Assembly: GCA_965218865.1 (NCBI GenBank)
Contig: CBDCME010000071.1
Span: 1 to 10,427 of the forward strand
Length of the DNA: 10,427 bases
Source of the DNA: CBDCME01 sp965218865
GTDB taxonomy: Bacteria; Pseudomonadota; Alphaproteobacteria; JAAXGF01
Direction of reading: 5' to 3'
Shown in pieces: positions 1 to 7,414 of this stretch. Made by a program: the position numbers and the translations under genes. Every line of letters starts with the position of its first letter. Within the stretch, counting starts at the first letter, position 1. The notes beneath the pieces were generated by a model. It ran no database searches. It was not told where the DNA came from and worked only from the letters and a program-made list of their open reading frames with translations.

Positions 1-55
1 TCCGGATAGTTTGCGTTTGGTCGAGTCCGCGAAGAGTGGGTGGGTGAGAGAGAAC

Positions 56-60
56 AGGGG
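56..60 (+). promoter_or_regulatory. Ribosome binding site of the 66-1349 gene
   Basis: AGGGG lies five bases upstream of the ATG at 66, a normal Shine-Dalgarno position. It supports this start over later in-frame codons. Confidence 0.6.
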
Positions 61-65
61 TTGAT

Positions 66-1349
66 ATGCGATTGTTGTTCGTATGTTTTTTATTCCTCCT
101 CGTGACGCCGATAATTTTCGGCCTGGTGGCGCTGGAATCGTATCCAGCCATCGATAAATTCCCGCCGACGGAGCCTTCCAACGCGGCAAAGGCGCGGGAC
201 GTCTTGAAACGGTTTCGAAACGCTTTCAATTCAAGAGAGCATCAGCGCACGGTCGCGGTATCTCAGTCGGAAATCAACAGTGTCTTGATGTTCGCGGGAA
301 GGGCCGTCCCTTCCTTCCGAGGTCGCGCGACCGTCACCGCCACGAAGATCAAGTTGGCGGTATCGGCGAAACCGCCGCGACTGCCAGGGAACAAATGGCT
401 GAATCTCGATTTGGCTATCACGCCGTCGACACAAGGATTGGATATTACGTCCATCCGTGTCGGCCCTTTCGATCTCCCGCCAGGCCTCGTGCTTCCGGTC
501 CTGGCCCTCGCCATGGACACGGCCCTTGACGACGAACTCGGCACTCTTACCTTCAACGGTGTCGAGCGCGTTTCCGTGCAAGACAAGACGGTCTCCGTCG
601 GGATCAACATTTCCCCCGACATCCGGAAAGCCGTGTTCGCTCGTTCCAAGGAACGTTTGCGCGCGTTCAACCCCTTCGGCGAGGCCACCGACATCCGCGG
701 CTATTACGTGGCCATGCACGCCGCGGCCGAGGCCGGGAAATTGCCGCGACGAGGCTCGTTTACACCATATCTGCATTTCGCCCTCGACATGGCGCGCCAA
801 CAGGCGGCCGGCGACGACGCGGCGGTTGAATTGCGCTCCACCCTTCTGGCCGTTGGGGTCTATTGCGGAATACGAAGATTGGAAATCCTGGTCGGGACCG
901 TGGTGCCGGGCGATCTGCGGAAACAGCCCGCCCATTGTCGGCGGACGACGCTCGGCGGTCGTGGGGATCTGCGCCAACACTTCATTGTTTCAGCTGTCCT
1001 GAGAGTGGCCTCCTATACCGGCGTGAGCTTCACCATCGGCGAATTCAAGGAGCTTCTCGACGCCAACAAGGGCGGGAGCGGTTTCAGCTTCGACGACGTG
1101 GCCGCGGACCTCCCCGGCATTCGCTTCGCGGCTACTTTGTTCGCCGACGGCACGGCCGGACCGAAAAAACTGCTGGATAGGATGGCCACAGAATCGCAAA
1201 TCTTTCCGGACATCGAGGGTCTGCCGACGGGCCTATCGGAACCCGAATTCAAACGCCGTTTTGGAGACGTCGACAGCACCGCGTACAAGACTATGTTGGC
1301 TGAAATCGAAAAACGCATCGATAGGTTGGCGTTCCACGCGGTCAGGTAA
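66..1349 (+). CDS. Conserved-looking protein of unknown function, N-terminal membrane anchor or signal peptide
   Basis: The 427-aa protein begins with a strongly hydrophobic stretch (residues about 2-24, LLFVCFLFLLV then PIIFGLV), which is a signal anchor or an uncleaved signal peptide. No lipobox cysteine is visible. The rest is soluble and probably extracytoplasmic. It has alternating beta-like segments at about 95-185 and a Gly/Phe-rich segment (GGSGFSFDDVAAD) at about 338-350. The start is supported by AGGGG at 56-60, five bases before the ATG. The middle part (residues about 255-310) was checked for a compensated frameshift and reads sensibly in one frame. It lies upstream of the wHTH/Rossmann fusion gene on the same strand, separated by 281 bp that contain a MITE-like element, so co-transcription is possible but not shown. 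I do not recognise the family with confidence and assign no function. That it is a real gene is well supported by length, RBS and intact frame. Confidence 0.8.
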   Translation: MRLLFVCFLFLLVTPIIFGLVALESYPAIDKFPPTEPSNAAKARDVLKRFRNAFNSREHQRTVAVSQSEINSVLMFAGRAVPSFRGRATVTATKIKLAVSAKPPRLPGNKWLNLDLAITPSTQGLDITSIRVGPFDLPPGLVLPVLALAMDTALDDELGTLTFNGVERVSVQDKTVSVGINISPDIRKAVFARSKERLRAFNPFGEATDIRGYYVAMHAAAEAGKLPRRGSFTPYLHFALDMARQQAAGDDAAVELRSTLLAVGVYCGIRRLEILVGTVVPGDLRKQPAHCRRTTLGGRGDLRQHFIVSAVLRVASYTGVSFTIGEFKELLDANKGGSGFSFDDVAADLPGIRFAATLFADGTAGPKKLLDRMATESQIFPDIEGLPTGLSEPEFKRRFGDVDSTAYKTMLAEIEKRIDRLAFHAVR

Positions 1350-1458
1350 GCCGCTTGCCATCACGAGCCGGACCACTTCACTTCCAGAGTTGGATAATTC
1401 TGGATTCACCTGATGAATAATGCTTGCATGAGGAAGCTCGGGCGGTGGAGAGATTTAA

Positions 1459-1593
1459 CAGTCTGTTCGAAAACTCGCGGCGCCGGCCCTCTCCCCCTCC
1501 CGGCCACCCATATCAGTAACCTCTCGTGGGTGGCCGGGAGGGGGAGAGGGACAGACGCAAAAAATGCGCGGCCGCGCATTTTCGAACAGACTG
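1459..1593. mobile_element. MITE-like non-coding element with terminal inverted repeats
   Basis: This 135-bp element begins CAGTCTGTTCGAAAA and ends with its exact reverse complement (1459-1473 and 1579-1593). The trinucleotide TAA lies on both sides (1456-1458 and 1594-1596), which fits a 3-bp target duplication. Inside are a second perfect inverted repeat of 24 bp (1487-1510 and 1527-1550, 16-nt loop) and a perfect 22-nt palindrome (1561-1582). There is no credible coding content. Short size, terminal repeats and target duplication fit a miniature inverted-repeat transposable element mobilised in trans, possibly by an IS5-type transposase given the 3-bp duplication; the family is a guess. 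Its right end is 37 bp upstream of the start at 1631, so it may affect expression of that gene. A REP/BIME-like repeat is the alternative. Confidence 0.7.
1487..1550. repeat. Perfect 24-bp inverted repeat, strong hairpin inside the MITE-like element
   Basis: The arms 1487-1510 and 1527-1550 are exact reverse complements, very rich in C on the left arm and G on the right, around a 16-nt loop. In RNA this makes a very stable hairpin. No T-tract follows, so it is not a standard intrinsic terminator, but it could pause or attenuate transcription between the two flanking plus-strand genes. Confidence 0.8.
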
Positions 1594-1630
1594 TAATCCT
1601 GAAACGGATCCGGTGTCGTGGTATCCCCTG

Positions 1631-3019
1631 ATGAAACACCTTGCCATTGCCCTAACCCTAATTCTTGCCGCCGCGCCCGCGAGGGGCGAAGAACCCCTCC
1701 CCACCGATTACACCAGCACTCTTGGCGTGGCGATGGAGATAAACCGGCTGGCCGCGCTGCTTGGCGACGTGGGCTTGAGGGAATTGGTCTGCCGTCTGTC
1801 GTCGGAGCGGTACACCTTCGGGAGCTTGAGTTCCACTCTCGGCATGCCCGAAGGGCAAGTCATGCGGCGGATCAACACCTTGCGCGGATGGGGTTTGGTG
1901 CGCACGGTGCGCCAGGGTTCGGCCCGCACCATCGTCGAGCCGATGCCTGGCGACGGCACCCGAACCTTGCGCCGCTGGGCCGAGCGGTATTGCCCGACCG
2001 GCGACAGCTGCCAACGCCCGGTCGTAAACTCCGGTGCCCAAGAAGAACGGCGCGGGCGAACGACAAGCGGACTCGGGGGGATCGCGTCACTAGGCGAGTC
2101 GGAGGCGGGACTACGGGACAAACTGGTCACGGTTTTCGGCGGCGCGGGATTTCTTGGGCGCGATTTGGTCCGGCACTTGTTGGAATCCGGCGCGCGGGTG
2201 CGCATCGCCTCGCGGAAACCCGCCTCCGCGGTGTTTCCAAAGTCGTTGATCGGCGACAATCGGCTCTCGACCATGGTGGTGGACGCGAGCCGCGGGCGCG
2301 GCGTCGCGGCGGCCGTCGCGGGCGCCTCCATGGTCGTGAACCTGGTTGGCATCCAAAGTGAAACGGACGATCTGAAATTTTCCGACATAAATGAAATCGC
2401 TTCCAGCCGTATCGCCGAAGCCGCGGCGGAAGCGAGCGTCGAACGCCTCGTGCATGTTTCGACCATTAGCGCGGCCCTGGAATCGCGGTCTATTTTCGCC
2501 CGGACCAAGATGGCCGGCGAGTCCGCCGCGCGGGAACAATTTCCCAAGGTCACGTTCGTGCGGCCCAGCCTCGTTCTGGGCGACGACGGCGGTTTCCTAA
2601 AACGTGTCGTCGAGGTATCGCGCCATACCCCGGTTCAGCCGCTTGTCCGCGCTGGCAAGCCGCTTTTCCAACCGGTGTACGTGGGTGACGTGAGCGAGGC
2701 GATCGTTCGTATCCTGAAGGTTCCGGAAACGAAGGGTCGAACCTTCGAGTTGGGGGGTCCAAGGACGATGACGCTGCGCGAAATTGTCGACATGGCCACG
2801 CGAGAGGACGGGCAGGATCGCCCGGCGTCGACGTTGCCGGCGTGGGTCGAAGAGGCCCGCGCGGCGCTGGTTGGCTCGTTGCCGAGATCCTTGCGGCAGC
2901 AGGAATCCTTTCCTGGGCGCGACTTCGTCGTCCGCTCCAACGCGCTCGGCCTGGCCGATCTGGGAATTACGCCAACATCCATCGAGGACGTCGTGGCGGC
3001 CTTTCGCGCGCGCTATTAA
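1631..3019 (+). CDS. Fusion: signal peptide, ArsR-like winged helix, NDUFA9/NmrA-like NAD(P)-binding domain
   Basis: The protein has 462 aa from the ATG at 1631. Residues 1-17 look like a signal peptide (MKHLAIALTLILAAAPA, A-P-A site). Residues about 36-104 resemble an ArsR-type winged helix, with helices around LAALLGDVGLRELVCRL and a recognition segment near MPEGQVMRRINTLRGWGLV. Two cysteines follow at 121 and 127. From residue 163 an atypical extended SDR domain begins: dinucleotide motif GGAGFLG at 170-176, arginines after strand 2 (RIASRKP) that suggest NADP(H), VVNLVG, VHVSTIS, LRP-like VRPSLVLG, and FQPVYVGDVSEAI. This order is typical of the complex I NDUFA9-like and NmrA-like families. 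The YxxxK tyrosine is Phe289 (FARTK). No in-frame start codon precedes the Rossmann domain closely, so the fusion looks genuine. A start at Met35 (1733) would drop the signal peptide and give a cytoplasmic regulator. Neither start has a clear Shine-Dalgarno. Confidence 0.8.
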   Translation: MKHLAIALTLILAAAPARGEEPLPTDYTSTLGVAMEINRLAALLGDVGLRELVCRLSSERYTFGSLSSTLGMPEGQVMRRINTLRGWGLVRTVRQGSARTIVEPMPGDGTRTLRRWAERYCPTGDSCQRPVVNSGAQEERRGRTTSGLGGIASLGESEAGLRDKLVTVFGGAGFLGRDLVRHLLESGARVRIASRKPASAVFPKSLIGDNRLSTMVVDASRGRGVAAAVAGASMVVNLVGIQSETDDLKFSDINEIASSRIAEAAAEASVERLVHVSTISAALESRSIFARTKMAGESAAREQFPKVTFVRPSLVLGDDGGFLKRVVEVSRHTPVQPLVRAGKPLFQPVYVGDVSEAIVRILKVPETKGRTFELGGPRTMTLREIVDMATREDGQDRPASTLPAWVEEARAALVGSLPRSLRQQESFPGRDFVVRSNALGLADLGITPTSIEDVVAAFRARY

Positions 3020-3105
3020 GCCGAGATTCCCTGGCCGGCTCCCCCCGGTCGCCGACGCCCGCGGGCGGAGGATTTTGCCCAGGGGCGAGTGCGCGCGGCC
3101 GTGAA

Positions 3106-3160
3106 GGACCCGGTTGTCGCCAAAGGTGTGGCGTAACGGACGGGTCCGGTCGATCGTTTT
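3106..3160 (+). terminator. Possible intrinsic terminator of the 1631-3019 gene
   Basis: GGACCCG (3106-3112) pairs with CGGGTCC (3141-3147). A smaller inner stem CGCC/GGCG (3118-3121 and 3130-3133) sits between them, and five T residues lie at 3156-3160. It is about 90 bp after the stop codon, in the gap between convergent genes. The distance from stem to T-tract (8 nt) and the interrupted stem make this weak. I see nothing else in the 3020-3276 gap. Confidence 0.3.
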
Positions 3161-3276
3161 TCCACCCGTCGAGTTGTAAATCCCATGGCCTTCCCGCCGC
3201 CTCTCGGAGGTATCGAGGTTCGACTCGATGTCCTCGACGACGAGAATGTGGGGCGGAATTCCGGCTCAATGATTAT

Positions 3277-3642
3277 TCAGGAAAGATATTCTTGGACCTT
3301 GGCGAGCAGCGCCCGGGGACTGAACGGCTTGGAAAAGTACTCCTCGCATCCCGCCGCCCGCGCGGCCTCCCGGTCGCTCTTCATGGCGTAGGAGGTGACG
3401 ACGATCACCGGAATGTGTTTCGTTTCCGAATCCGACTTGATCCGCCGGGTCGCGTCCAGCCCGTCGAGAAGCGGCAACTCCACGTCCATCAGGATCAAAT
3501 CGGGCCGCTCGGTCGAGGCCAGGCGCAATCCTTTCTCCCCGTCCTCCGCCTCGATCACCTCGAAGCCGGCGCTGACGAGCAAGTCGCGCATGATGCGGCG
3601 GTTGTCCTCCTGATCCTCGACCACCAGAATGCGTTTGCTCAC
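3277..3642 (-). CDS. Single-domain response regulator (CheY/DivK-like receiver)
   Basis: The product is 121 aa and consists only of a receiver domain. The acidic pair is E9-D10, the phospho-acceptor is Asp53 in LILMDVELP, the switch Thr is T83 in VIVVTSYAMK, and the conserved Lys is K105 in YFSKPF. There is no output domain, so it would act by protein-protein contact or as a phosphorelay intermediate, as DivK and CheY do. The start is the GTG at 3642, with GGAGG just upstream; this GTG overlaps the TGA of the kinase gene (GTGA), which indicates translational coupling and a cognate pair. The open frame can be read further upstream only because of a frameshift in the kinase gene. The protein looks intact, but the kinase upstream is destroyed by insertion sequences, so it is probably orphaned and cut off from its native promoter. 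Confidence 0.9.
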   Translation of the reverse strand: MSKRILVVEDQEDNRRIMRDLLVSAGFEVIEAEDGEKGLRLASTERPDLILMDVELPLLDGLDATRRIKSDSETKHIPVIVVTSYAMKSDREAARAAGCEEYFSKPFSPRALLAKVQEYLS

Positions 3643-4024
3643 GTTGCCTCCGGGGGAGGTCGGTTCGGAAGCTGAAAGGAGAATTTCGCGCCCGCACCCA
3701 ATTTGGACTCGACCCAAAGGCGTCCGCCGTGCATCTCGACCAGATGCTTGCTTATGGCGAGGCCGAGTCCGGCCCCCCCCCTTCACCCGCGTGGCCGAGC
3801 TGTCCGCCTGGCGGAACTCACCGAAAATCATTTCCTGATCCGCCTCCGAGATGCCCGGCCCCGTGTCGGCGACGGAAACGAGGAAATCTCCGTCCGACAG
3901 CGAAACCCGCACCCGGACCTCGCCCTCGTCGGTGAATTTGACCGCGTTGCCAACCAGGTTGAACAACACTTGGGTAATCCTTTTCTCGTCGCCGTGGCCG
4001 ATCGGGAGATCGGGGGCCACCTTA
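3639..4024 (-). pseudogene. Sensor histidine kinase, 3' fragment (HATPase domain), frameshifted and IS-truncated
   Basis: This is the C-terminal ATP-binding domain of a hybrid-type or ordinary sensor histidine kinase. Visible in order: N box (NLVGNAVKFT), G1 box (DTGPGI), F box (FGEFRQAD), then after a frameshift the G2 box (GLGLAISKHLVEMHGG) and a C-terminal FSFQLP. The frame breaks at a run of nine C on the plus strand (3773-3781); eight would restore it. The gene ends TGA at 3641-3639, overlapping the response-regulator start. At its 5' side the gene is cut at 4023/4024 by the IS630-family element. Joining it across the element to 8239 restores SIKVAPDLP in frame. The GTG at 4020 is not the true start. 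Confidence 0.9.
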
Positions 4025-4036
4025 TACTAACCGCCC

Positions 4037-4375
4037 TTAACATTGACTTGTGCGAGCCCACGCTCTGAGGCCGATGGACATGATCTTCCAAGGTTGGTCG
4101 GTCAGGTTGTTCCAGGCTTGGCAAGAGGCCTCGACGATGTCTTCATAGGAGTCGAAGACACGATTGGAGAGCCAGTTCTGGCGGAGGTATTGCCAGACAT
4201 TTTCGGCGGGATTGAGCTCCGGGGACTTGGGTGGCAAAGGCACGAGGGAGATGTTCTCCGGGATGCCGAGTTTGGCAGTGGTGTGCCATGCGGCTTGGTC
4301 GAGCAGCACGACGGCATGGGCGTTTGGGGCAACGGCCCGGCTGATTTCCTCGAGATGCAGGTCCATGGCTTCAGT
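4037..4375 (-). pseudogene. IS630-family transposase, C-terminal fragment
   Basis: This fragment holds the C-terminal half of the DDE catalytic domain. It contains the second catalytic Asp in VVLLDQAAWH and the catalytic Glu in SPELNPAENVW, the hallmark of IS630/Tc1-type transposases. The reading frame joins the N-terminal fragment at 7415 once the nested IS5 element and one CAGT copy are removed, giving NTEAMDLH across the junction. With the one-base indel in the other fragment corrected, the whole protein would be about 354 aa, standard for the family. The ATG at 4366 is an internal Met, not a start. Confidence 0.88.
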
Positions 4376-4399
4376 AGTCGTTCGTGAAGAACCCTGATT

Positions 4400-5426
4400 T
4401 CAAGCTGAAGCGGCGATTGGGTTTGCGGTGGGGTGCGAGATGTCGCTGAGGAGCGCGGCCAGGATTTGGACAAACAAACGCCTCAGCCATTTGAGGACAA
4501 GGCGGTAGTTGTAGCCGGCGCCGGCGAGGATGGCGTTGATCTTGTCGCCGTCGCGGCCTTTGAGGAAGTTGCGCCCCAGCCTGCCATCGCTCTTGAGATG
4601 TCCGATCACGGCCTCGACGGCGGAGCGCCGCCTGAGCTCCTTCTTGATCGTCGGCGTGATGCCGCGTTTCTGGCCTGATCTAAAGACGCGGTGTTTGTTG
4701 GGGTAATCGTGGCCCTGGTATCCCTTGTCGACATAGATGCGCTCGGCCGATATCCCCGTCCAGCGTTCCATCTCTTCGATCACCTGCCTCAAGGTGTGGC
4801 CATCATAGGGATTGCCGTGGAAGGCCTTGACGTGGGCGACGAACTGGCCGCCGGGGGGGCGGGAATTGGTCGCCGCCACGGAGACCTTGCAGCCGAACTC
4901 GTACGGCTTGTGCGCCTTCCCTTTGCCGATGCATTCGACCTCGGGCGCGTGGAGCGAATAGACCTTGGGCAAGGGGTCGCGCCGCTTCTGGGTCGACACC
5001 CGCTCGGCCAGCCACAAGGGGCGGCGGAAGGGATCCCGTAGGCTCTCCTCCTGGGCCGTCTTGCGGCGGATGTCGCGGACGGTGCGCCCGAGATAGGTCT
5101 TGAGCTTGCGCAGGGCCTTGTTGGCCCGCTTGTGCTGTTTGGCATGGCGGTAGCGGCCTTGCATGATCAACGCCCTCTTGCCCAGGCGGGTATAGGACTG
5201 ACGCAGGGCAATGCCGTGCTCCCGTGCCAGTCGCACCAGCCGCTCGCGGGCTCGTTGCATCAGTTTGGCGGCGGTCGGAAAGGCAATCGCCTTCTCTTGT
5301 ACGGTGGTGTCCACCGTCACCCGCTCGAGGTCCTTCTCCCGCAGCGCCCCCACCCGGTGGGCCACGGCCAGGCTCTCCTGGAATACCTTCTCCAAACCTT
5401 CCGGCCCGATCCGGTCCCGCCACCGG
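4400..5426 (-). pseudogene. IS5-family transposase, C-terminal fragment with catalytic domain
   Basis: The fragment carries most of the DDE_Tnp_1 catalytic domain: Asp in RVTVDTTVQ, Asp in IYVDKGYQGHDYP, and Glu in RRSAVEAVIGHLKSDGRLGRN. A basic insert (RYRHAKQHKRANK) lies between the first two. The frame stays open upstream to an ATG at 5467, but that ATG and the first 13-14 codons belong to the IS256 end, so the 355-aa open frame is chimeric. No ribosome site precedes 5467. Joined to the N-terminal part at 6889 it gives MTRWRDRIGPEG, with a whole protein of about 451 aa. The N-terminal domain is missing here, so this piece is unlikely to transpose anything. Confidence 0.88.
5419..5426. repeat. 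8-bp target duplication, left copy (IS256 insertion)
   Basis: GCCACCGG here is repeated exactly at 6889-6896, directly outside the inverted repeats of the IS256 element. Eight bases is a usual duplication size for that family. The sequence belongs to the interrupted IS5 transposase gene. Confidence 0.88.
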
Positions 5427-6888
5427 GGCGATGTCCCATGCTCTGTTGAAAAAGGCGAGGCAGGCATGGTTGGGCTTCGAGGCTAGGCGGCCTCTTTGAT
5501 GGTTTCAATGGCGCTTTTCGCTTTTGCCTTTTTCACGTGATCCTCGAGGGCAGCTCTGAGGATGGGGAGTTGCCGGTAGGCCTTGAGGCGACGGAGGTCT
5601 TTTGGGCTTCCAGGAGGCCGGCGGCGGTCCATCGCAAGGCCATCTCGGCGTTGCGCCAGCGCTTGACATTGTGCTGCACCATCCTGACCGTTCCCAAGGC
5701 ATTCTCGATGGCGTTGGTGCAGGCCAAGGAGCGCCTGAGCTTGGGCGGCAGGCCCAAGCGGATCACGGTGAGGATCTCATCCAGGCCCTCCAGGATGGAA
5801 GCCGAAACGCCGGGGGCCTCGGTCTCCAGGCGGCGCGCCAGGTTCTTCATGAGGCGTTCGGCTTTCTCGGCATCGTCTTGGTCCCAGGCTTGCCTGAGCG
5901 CCTTCTTGACGCCGGCATGAAGGCTTTCGTCGAGGCGCTCGATGATGTTGCGGCCCTTGTGGACCTGGCAGCGCTGGAGGGCGGCCACCGGCCCGAAGGT
6001 CCGCTTGATCGCCTTGGAGAGCGCCTTGGCGCCGTCGACGATGAAGAGCCGGGGCACTTCCGGGTCGAGGCCGCGGGCGGTCAGGTTGTCGAGCAGCGCC
6101 TGCACCGTGGCGGCATTCTCCGTGGCACCTTCGGCCAGGCCTAGAACATGCTTCTCGCCCGCGCCGTCGATGCCAATAGCTGCCAGCAACACGTGATCGC
6201 CGACGTGCAGCCCGTCGATCTGGATGACCAGGAGATCGAGATCCGAAAGGTCGCTGGCCAGGAAGGCCTTCAGCTTCTTGCGCGTCATGGCCACGAAGCG
6301 CCGCGAGACCGCGGACTTCGAGGTCGCATCGCCCGCGCGTGCCGGCAAGTCGCCGCTGGCCTCGCCGGGCAGGCGCACGGCGCGCGCGTACTTGCGGGTC
6401 GAAACCGTAAGCAGCATGATGTTCATCGCCCAGGACTGCAAAAGCGCCGGGTCCGAGAGCAACTCCCAGCTCGGCAAGCTCATCTCCTTGCCCGCAAGAT
6501 CGCGCACCCGCGGGCGCGTCAGCTTCACCTTGCCCCCGTGATAGGCAATCTCGCTCTGGGTTGTCCCCCAGCGATGGCCCTGCCGCTCGGCCGTGCGGGC
6601 GTGGCGCGCTCCGCAGAGCACCTCGCTATCCTCGTCCAGCATCTCGCCCAGGGTCTCCACCCCGGCCAACAGGCAAAAGCGATCCACGCTCATGCGCAGA
6701 TCATCAAAAGCCTCCGGCAAGGCCGGCGGCAACAGCGGAAGCGGGATCTCCAACAGTTTCGAAAGGCGGCTGTTCCGTGTAGTCTTGGTCATGGCGTCGT
6801 TCTCCTTGATGGATTCAACACCCAGAGCCTAACGGTTCCAGGCGAATGACGCCTACCTCACTTTTTCAACATCAGCCGGGACATTGCC
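5427..6888. mobile_element. IS256-family insertion sequence, innermost of the nest
   Basis: This 1462-bp element is bounded by imperfect 28-bp inverted repeats (5427-5454 and 6861-6888). Both arms share GGC-ATGTCCC at the tip and TGTTGAAAAAG at the inner end. An exact 8-bp duplication (GCCACCGG) flanks it. It carries one transposase gene on the minus strand. The length, repeat size and duplication all fit IS256. It is the last of the three nested insertions, because its ends and duplication are not interrupted by anything. Confidence 0.92.
5483..6792 (-). pseudogene. IS256-family (mutator-type) transposase, C-terminal frameshift
   Basis: The start is the ATG at 6792, with AAGGAGA about eight bases upstream. 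The mutator-type DDE residues are present: Asp193 in VIQIDGLHVGD, Asp253 in LFIVDGAKALS, and Glu363 in CTNAIENALGTVR, with the family's R-C-x-x-H-K motif (274-279) between the last two. After residue about 398 the frame is lost near 5597-5603. A missing base there would restore a C-terminal RRLKAYRQLP segment ending at the TAG at 5483, for about 436 aa. As read, the protein ends at 5533 with an unrelated 20-residue tail (419 aa). The catalytic core is whole, so loss of activity is likely but not certain. Confidence 0.88.
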
Positions 6889-6896
6889 GCCACCGG
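6889..6896. repeat. 8-bp target duplication, right copy (IS256 insertion)
   Basis: GCCACCGG, identical to 5419-5426, marks the right edge of the IS256 element. Confidence 0.88.
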
Positions 6897-7224
6897 GTCA
6901 TCGACGAGCGGTCCATGGGCAGCTCATGCTGAAAGTACTCTTCGCCGCAGAAGCACTGGAAGTATGGGTCGTAGACCCAGCGCTCGCAGACCTCCTCATC
7001 CGAGAGATCGAACATATGCTTGAGGATGTGCAGCCCAACCATCAACCGCGTCGGGACCCCCGGCCGACCCTCCTCCGAATACAAGGCTTCATAGGTCTCG
7101 TCGAAGAAAGTCCACGCGATCCGGCCCCCAACACCACCAACTCGTGGCGCAGGTTGATGATGTTTTCGAACCGCGAGCGGAACAGGTCCTCTATTCCCGA
7201 TGACACCTTGCGCGATGGCTTCAT
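6889..7224 (-). pseudogene. IS5-family transposase, N-terminal fragment, frameshifted
   Basis: The likely start is the ATG at 7224 with GGAG about eight bases upstream. The first frame reads MKPSRKVSSGIEDLFRSRF and NIINLRHELVVL. At a run of five C on the plus strand (7125-7129) the frame shifts; six would continue into RIAWTFFDETYEALY, then GRPGVPTRLMVGLHILKHMF, SDEEVCERWV and FCGEEYFQHELP. This is the DUF772-like N-terminal domain of IS5-type transposases. It ends at the IS256 insertion inside MTRWR and continues at 5426. The longer open frame reaching 7384 includes untranslated leader sequence and should not be used for the start. Confidence 0.85.
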
Positions 7225-7414
7225 CACAGTTCTCCAATCCCAATCGACGGGAGCAGAGAATCACGTTCCACAACGGAAGGGAATCCCCAAAATCAATTAT
7301 TTCAAATCGCAAAGCCTTTTCAGGCCCAAAACCCGTTTTCTTGCAAATCCGATTACTTCGCCAAACCGAAAGAGCTACCAACATCAGCCGCTTACACGTT
7401 CTTCACGGGAGACT

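Larger units (their letters stand above)
4376..7414. mobile_element. IS5-family insertion sequence nested in IS630, itself interrupted by IS256
   Basis: The ends match as inverted repeats: AGTCGTTCGTGAAGAAC on the left, AGTCTCCCGTGAAGAAC on the right when reversed (14 of 17). CAGT flanks both sides (4372-4375 and 7415-7418). The direct repeat could be drawn as long as TCAGTA, which shifts the ends by one base. Removing the element restores the IS630 transposase frame. The element without the IS256 insert is about 1.57 kb. The family comes from the transposase: an N-terminal DUF772-like domain plus DDE_Tnp_1. Confidence 0.85.

Noticed and set aside
850..975. A pair of compensating frameshifts in gene 1
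   Set aside because: The residues here (ILVGTVVPGDLR, then LGGRGDLRQHF) are plausible protein in the main frame and the flanks continue smoothly; the alternative frame is rich in Arg, Ser, Trp and Cys and ends soon after.
1383..1404. Hairpin TCCAGA/TCTGGA after gene 1 as a terminator
   Set aside because: The stem is six base pairs with a 10-nt loop and no T-tract follows.
1459..1593. The MITE-like element as a derivative of the IS256 element in this window
   Set aside because: Both ends contain a CTGTT-GAAAA-like string, but at different distances from the tip, the tips differ (CAGTCTG against GGCGATG), and the duplication is 3 bp instead of 8 bp.
1708..2553. Minus-strand open frame (281 aa) opposite the wHTH/Rossmann fusion gene
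   Set aside because: It is the mirror of a gene with clear domain motifs. Composition is rich in Ser, Arg and Pro with no motif, typical of a shadow frame.
4020..4020. GTG at 4020 as the start of a kinase-regulator hybrid protein (247 aa)
   Set aside because: The fused frame exists only because of an extra base in the C9 run. The G2 box is in another frame, and the regulator has its own GGAGG and GTG at 3642.
6148..6849. Plus-strand open frame (233 aa) over the IS256 transposase
   Set aside because: The minus strand carries the catalytic residues of a mutator-type transposase here; the plus-strand translation is low-complexity Ala/Arg/Leu.
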